Source: Owenia fusiformis
Taxonomy: Eukaryota; Annelida; Polychaeta; Sabellida; Oweniidae
DNA: 64,000 nt
Assembly: GCA_903813345.2 (NCBI GenBank)
Contig: CAIIXF020000004.1
Coordinates: 10,114,196 to 10,178,195, forward strand
Reading direction: 5' to 3'
Within the stretch, counting starts at the first letter, position 1, and every line of letters begins with the position of its first letter. Below the pieces are notes generated by a model. It was not told the DNA's origin. It did not search any database and saw only the letters and a list, made by a program, of their open reading frames with translations. The position numbers and the translations under genes were made by a program. Shown one piece after another: positions 59,803 to 64,000 of this stretch.

Positions 59803-59950
59803 GTGGGTGCAGAATTCTCATTTTCAAAATTCAGATCAAAAATGGTCAAATATGTCCATTTTCATGATATTTTTCATTTTCAAGTGTGTGCAAATCGATT
59901 TTCAGTTGGGTGCAAGCCTGTTTCAGAATCTCTGGTGGATACTGTGCCCA
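59803..59950. repeat. Dispersed repeat shared with 42174-42296
   Basis: GTGGGTGCAGAATTCT, AATTCAGATCAAAAATG, GTGCAAATCG, GGGTGCAAGCCT and CAGAATCTCTGG follow the order of the other copy. This copy is longer by an internal stretch. Confidence 0.55.
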
Positions 59951-60367
59951 CTTGCTTTAATGTTAGGAAGATCTGTGTTTCTCGTTATATTATCCTAATT
60001 TCAAATGCTAATAGATAAATGTTTAATACAGCCTTTCAAGTAATTTGTAAATAACTAAATAAGGAATAGAATAAACTTAAATAAATGTATCAGAAAAAAA
60101 GATGGCGTTAAAGTGTGATAAATTCAACACATTCTTTGTCACAGGTTTTAAAACAATATAACAATTAATGAACAAGGGTAAAACACAGCAGCACATTTAC
60201 ATTACACCGTATAATATTACATATGATTAGGTATAATTTTGTCATAACATAATTTTGCATTAAATAATCAATACTATACAGTACAGTAAACCTATAGAGA
60301 ACACTTTATAAGTTGAACATCATTTTGAGGTTCTTAAGAGACTTTCTACTTACATAGTTTTACTGTA

Positions 60368-60440
60368 CAGGGTGTCCATAAAGTCTATTTTCACAATTAC
60401 AATACAAAGGTTAAAGTGTAAAGACTTTATGGGTACCCTG
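60368..60440. mobile_element. 73 bp mini-MITE, mariner-like ends
   Basis: Flanked by TA on both sides. The left end CAGGGTGTCCATAAAGTC pairs with the complement of GACTTTATGGGTACCCTG. The inner TTTTCAC and GTGTAAA also nearly pair. Confidence 0.7.
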
Positions 60441-60500
60441 TATATCAAAATGCAGACTAAAAGGATCAGGATTAATCAAGAATCACTCATTGCATTCCAG

Positions 60501-61981
60501 GAACATATAAGCATCTGATAGTGCCCATATATTCAGACTCACCAGCAGACGGCCAAGAGCATTATGGGAAACAAAATGGCCACTCTGGAGATGAAACCCC
60601 TGAAGATACAATGAGGTCAAAGCTGTTTGATTTAAGCCCAGTGCTAGAACAATCGCCAAATATGGACGGGAGTTTTACGAGAAGGAGTACATCAAATTTA
60701 TTAGAAGACAGCACCCGAAAAAAATCGGCATATTCAGATGTTGAACACGATTTTAATAGGGATAGGAGTGAAAGTGATTTTGAAGGAAACGTCAATGGGG
60801 TAAGGATTCTTAGAAAATACCCAACTGCACCCCCAGGGCTTCGGCGTTGTCAGAGTTATACAAACACGTCCTCACTACGCTCTAGTAACGACATCTGGTG
60901 TCCAACGTCACCACAAAAGTCACTCGAAACAAGTCCACAGTCTGATAGTGAACTATTATCTCCTCCAAAAAAACTCACACCTAAAAGTCCTGGATTTTTA
61001 CGTAAAGTTTTATTACTTACAAAAGCCACTGGAGCTCTAAGGAAAAAATTCAGCCTTAGTAAAACAGATATTTCAAAAGATATTGACTCAGAGAAAGACC
61101 AAAATGGGAAAAATTTACGACCAAAAAGTGTTCCAGCAGGGTACATGCCAGATAGTGATGTGAATTTATCAGATGTTTATGATCCTCAACGAGGGTCACA
61201 GTCAGATTTGGCATCCCCACTAAGAGGTGATGGCTTACCCCCTCTCGCGATGTTCAGTAGCGATGAAGACATTATTGACATTTCCGGGACTCCAAAATTA
61301 CGACGTAATAAAACAGCCCCAGAGATGAATCTATCAGAGCATGTTAATGAAAATTTCAGTCATCTTCCACCAAAAAGTCCTCGGAAAAATTCAAAGGGGA
61401 ATTTAAATAATTCTGCAGCTTTAAGAAAGCTAAAACAGTCTCGTAAACATTATTCCGCGGATCAAGCAGTGCTTGACCGCATGTCATCAAATAGTGACCT
61501 TGACTCTGATAGTCAAGGTCAAATTGAAGGTCATCATTCCAGGACATTTTCTCTATCTGGTTCAAGCTCTGAAGACTTGAGTGTATTATGTGGAGCCTCC
61601 CTAAACCCTCACCAACTCAGGCGACCATTACGTCCCACAAGTCCAAAACCTCGTCCTAGATCATCAGACGGAATATCTGATAGTCTCGAACCAAACTCTA
61701 ATGTTGGAGCAGATTACACGCACCTATCTGGCTTGTCTGTGGATAACCTTAACTTTACACCTGATATCATGCTAAACATTGAAGGCAATCGGGATTTGTT
61801 AAATTTAGCCCCTCCGAGGCCATATTCACCTAAGCCTTATACTATGCCTTACAAAATGGATAATTCTAATGAATGTGAATCAACGATGATTCAGGATGAG
61901 AATGAGGCTGATAATAATAACGGGAGCCATGATAGCGGGATACAACAAGATGGAGTTGCATCTAGCACTGAGTCTTTGAAG
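60501..61981 (+). CDS. Shared-body exon 2, 494 codons
   Basis: The first two bases complete a Gly codon split from exon 59534 and the frame stays open to AAG|GTGAGT in phase 0. It starts GTYKHLIVPIYSDSP. Basophilic sites recur: RRSTSNLL, LRRCQSYTN, RRNKTAPEM and RKHYSADQAV. One hydrophobic-basic segment, SPGFLRKVLLLTKATGALRK at about 60989-61048, resembles the amphipathic segments of exons A and B. The rest is Ser/Pro/Asp-rich and probably disordered, with RPTSPKPRPRSS and PRPYSPKPY proline clusters that could bind SH3 domains. The end reads ...SHDSGIQQDGVASSTESLK. DSGIQ resembles a phosphodegron core (DSGxxS) but lacks its second Ser. No family is recognised. Confidence 0.92.
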
Positions 61982-63082
61982 GTGAGTGTCACTATGATCT
62001 AAAAATATTGTGTTTTATTTTTTATAAGTATGAAGTACTCTTTAAGATTTCATGTTTTAAAGTATACAATACAGTGCTTTCAGTAGGCTTGTCCAAAAGT
62101 GCGTCCCTGGGACGGATTGATTTTCCAAAATTGTGTCCCCCCTCAAAAAAGTGCGTCCGCATGAAAAAAGGTTCCCGGGAATTCAATGTCACATTTTTGC
62201 ACTGAACGAAAAAAAATTGATGAAACGTTTGCATCAGTTTTGTTATTTTTTGGCCCAGATCAGTGTTCTGCACACGTCTAGTAGGTCATTAAATGATGCA
62301 GATACCTTCATTTGAAAGAGGTTACTAATATTCAACCATTAAATACCGTTTTTCTTCGCGTATTTCAAAGCAATTTGCTATTGATTTTGATCGCTCAGAA
62401 AGTTTCATTAGGAGCAATCTCCATGAGGTTCAATTCTTTGGTCCAGTTTTTTGCGCATGCGCAACAAATCCAGCAATTTGATTAGTTAAAATTATCAAGA
62501 CGCATGCGCGATTAATAATCACGGCCAATCATAGGACTCGTACCGATTACCGCTCGGAAATCAACTACTAGTGATTGTCCTATCACATACCTCATACTAT
62601 ATTGATCGGAAATCAACTTCCGGGAAAGAAAGTCCAAAAGATAATTTTATTTCTTTTAGAAATAGAATATCCTTCGTTTATTTAGCGGATTTTGACCAAA
62701 TAAAAGACTGAAGGTAAGATCTTTATCAATCCATATCCAGAGATGATTTTTTGATATGACCTGCACTGCGTCCAAGTGACCCCTCATTTTCATTGTTTGG
62801 GGTCCCTATAATAAAAACCGGGTCCTCTCCATTATGGGACGGCGTTAATGAAAGCACAGCAATACTTTTTGAGAGAAAGAGTGTTTCTAAGTTCAGAGTT
62901 AAAACCGACAGAATTGAGCTTCAGTGTTTTAAAGGAAAATAAGAATTGTGCATTTTGCAAAAAGTAAAATTCTGAATAAAAAGTGTTAATTAAAAACCTA
63001 TAAGGGTACAACTTCCTTGCATTAATTACAACTTCCTTGCATTAACGAGATTCTCTCGTAATTAAAGCTCGTTTAACTCCAG
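61982..63082 (+). other. Intron mostly filled by the 790 bp element
   Basis: Donor GTGAGT and acceptor TTTAACTCCAG. Element copy 2 (62072-62859) takes up most of it. A direct repeat of ACAACTTCCTTGCATTAA occurs at about 63008-63025 and 63028-63045. Confidence 0.75.
62072..62859 (-). mobile_element. 790 bp DNA element, copy 2
   Basis: Reverse complement of 8423-9212 with few differences. It is flanked by CAATA on both sides, supporting a 5-6 bp target duplication. The ends are CAGTGCTTTCAGTA and (complement) CTGTGCTTTCATTA. Confidence 0.75.
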
Positions 63083-63248
63083 AGTGTTGAAGCTAACGTT
63101 GTTCGACGTCCACAAACAGAAATCAAAGAGAGGCCAAAGTCTGATATTGTCTCCGTGAAATGGTCCGATTCAGTGAAAGACCAGATGACATTAAAGCCCA
63201 ATGAGAGAAAGGGAAAGATTCTACGTCAGAGAGCCAAAACTGATTTAG
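63083..63248 (+). CDS. Shared-body exon 3
   Basis: Starts in phase 0 after AACTCCAG and ends in phase 1 at TTAG|GTGAGT; 166 bases. It encodes SVEANVVRRPQTEIKERPKS, then DIVSVKWSDSVKDQMTLKP and RKGKILRQRAKTDLG. It is strongly basic with RxKT/RxxT-type sites. Shifting the acceptor by two bases would give a frame that soon stops, so this phase is preferred. The gene continues beyond the window. Confidence 0.83.
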
Positions 63249-64000
63249 GTGAGTTGTTTGTGTGTCAATGCGAATGAGATGTCATTATGATTAGGGTGTC
63301 ATTGGAAATAGGATGTCAATATGATTAGGGTGTCATTGGGAATAGGATGTGATCATGATTATGGTGTCATTGGGAATGGGGTGGGTTAATGATTCAGTCA
63401 TTAACCCTTTGATTAGTGTCATTGGGAATAGGATGTCATATGATTGTGGTGTCATTGGGAATGGGATGTTATTATGATAAGTGTCATTGGAATGGGAATG
63501 GGATGTCATTATGATAAGTGTCATTGGGAAAAGTGTGTTATCATGATAAGGATGTCATTTGGAATAGTATTCATGATTAGGGTGTCATTGGAAATGGGAT
63601 GTCAATATGATTAGTGTCATTGGGAATAGAGTGTCATCATGATTAGGGTGTCATTGGGAATAGAGTGTCATCATGACTAGTGTGTCATTGGGAATAGTAT
63701 TTCATCATGATTAGGGTGTCATTAGAAATGGGATGTCAATATGATTAGTGTCATTGCGAATAGGGGGTCATCATGTATGGTGTGTCATTGGGAATAGGAT
63801 GTCATTATGATTAGTGCCATTGGGAATAGTATTTCATCATGATTAGGGTGTCATTGGAAATGGGGTGGCTTCATGATGAGGGTCTTATTGAGAACAGGGT
63901 GTTTCGTAAATATTTTGAATCAAGCCAGCAAAGAATTGTAGACCAGAAACACTTATTGAAATCCCCCTCCCTCCCCATATAATCCTCTTCATTTGAGCAT
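63249..64000 (+). other. Intron start with minisatellite, to window edge
   Basis: Donor GTGAGTTG opens an intron filled almost at once by a tandem repeat (63275-63905). No exon is visible before the window ends. Confidence 0.75.
63275..63905. repeat. Minisatellite, ~33 bp unit
   Basis: About eighteen copies of a unit near GGTGTCATTGGGAATAGG plus ATGTCATCATGATTA, with many deletions of 5-15 bases, start about 25 bp after the donor site. Confidence 0.85.

Larger units (their letters stand above)
59739..60500 (+). other. Intron with a dispersed repeat and a mini-MITE
   Basis: Donor GTATTT and acceptor TGCATTCCAG. It contains the dispersed repeat at 59803-59950 and a 73 bp element at 60368-60440 only 60 bp from the acceptor. 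Confidence 0.7.
13923..64000 (+). other. Large multi-start gene, 5' part; 3' end outside the window
   Basis: Exon phases join these pieces into one transcription unit. Start A is 14096-22311 plus 24648-24912, start B is 47696-51934, start C is 54900-55052, and the shared body is 59534-59738, 60501-61981 and 63083-63248. Each start module ends in phase 0 and the shared body begins in phase 0. The A route gives over 3,440 codons with no stop, B about 2,030 and C about 668, all continuing past 64000. Every part is Ser-rich, charged and probably disordered. I recognise no folded domain or named family. Large disordered N-termini with basic membrane- or cytoskeleton-binding patches are common in scaffold, GEF and GAP proteins, but that is only a suggestion. 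Confidence 0.75.

Noticed and set aside
1-64000. Retroelements, endogenous viruses, CRISPR arrays, rRNA or tRNA genes
   Set aside because: I looked for reverse-transcriptase, integrase or capsid-like frames, paired long terminal repeats, regular spacer arrays and RNA gene signatures, and saw none that I could support by eye.

Overview
The window is animal nuclear DNA. It is AT-rich by eye, has GT-AG introns with strong donor sites, very long introns, one recognisable animal signalling gene (a Rap2-type small GTPase), and a dense load of small DNA-transposon derivatives, including a mariner remnant. The repeat style (many short palindromic or foldback elements, G-tracts, minisatellites) suggests a marine invertebrate, perhaps a lophotrochozoan such as a mollusc. 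That placement is inference; nothing here fixes the phylum. I saw no rRNA, tRNA, CRISPR array, retroelement or bacterial-style gene.

Layout. Positions 1-5033 are intergenic with repeats. A single-exon Rap2 gene lies on the minus strand at 5034-5576. Positions 5577 to about 13.9 kb hold a probable Rap2 promoter region and then a crowded bed of MITE-like elements, a 790 bp element repeated in inverted orientation 54 kb away, a degenerate tandem repeat, and a tandem duplication with internal hairpins. From about 13.9 kb to the right edge, the plus strand appears to be one very large gene whose 3' part lies outside the window.

The large gene. I could join its exons by reading phase. A giant exon (14096-22311, 2,738 codons) splices in phase to 24648-24912, which ends in phase 0. 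A second long exon with its own start (47696-51934, 1,413 codons) also ends in phase 0, and so does a short exon with its own ATG (54900-55052). All three fit the phase-0 acceptor of exon 59534-59738, which continues in frame through 60501-61981 and 63083-63248. The simplest reading is one gene with at least three alternative 5' ends feeding a shared body. Each start has an in-frame stop just upstream. All of the coding sequence seen is low-complexity, Ser/Asn/Thr/Lys-rich and apparently disordered. Short basic amphipathic segments and many basophilic-kinase-type sites recur. No folded domain is visible, so the protein cannot be named from this window; its catalytic or binding domains, if any, should lie beyond 64000. 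Two further candidate first exons (39492-39729 and 56569-56779) end in phase 1 and could only join exon 60501 directly.

Repeats. The commonest is an approximately 170 bp sequence present about thirty times in both orientations, often as head-to-head pairs around a short spacer. This looks like a foldback element and its solo arms. A mariner remnant (32526-33581) has lost its 5' half, which has been replaced by an inverted copy of its own 3' end; it sits in the end of one foldback arm. Other palindromic elements, minisatellites and dispersed repeats are listed individually.
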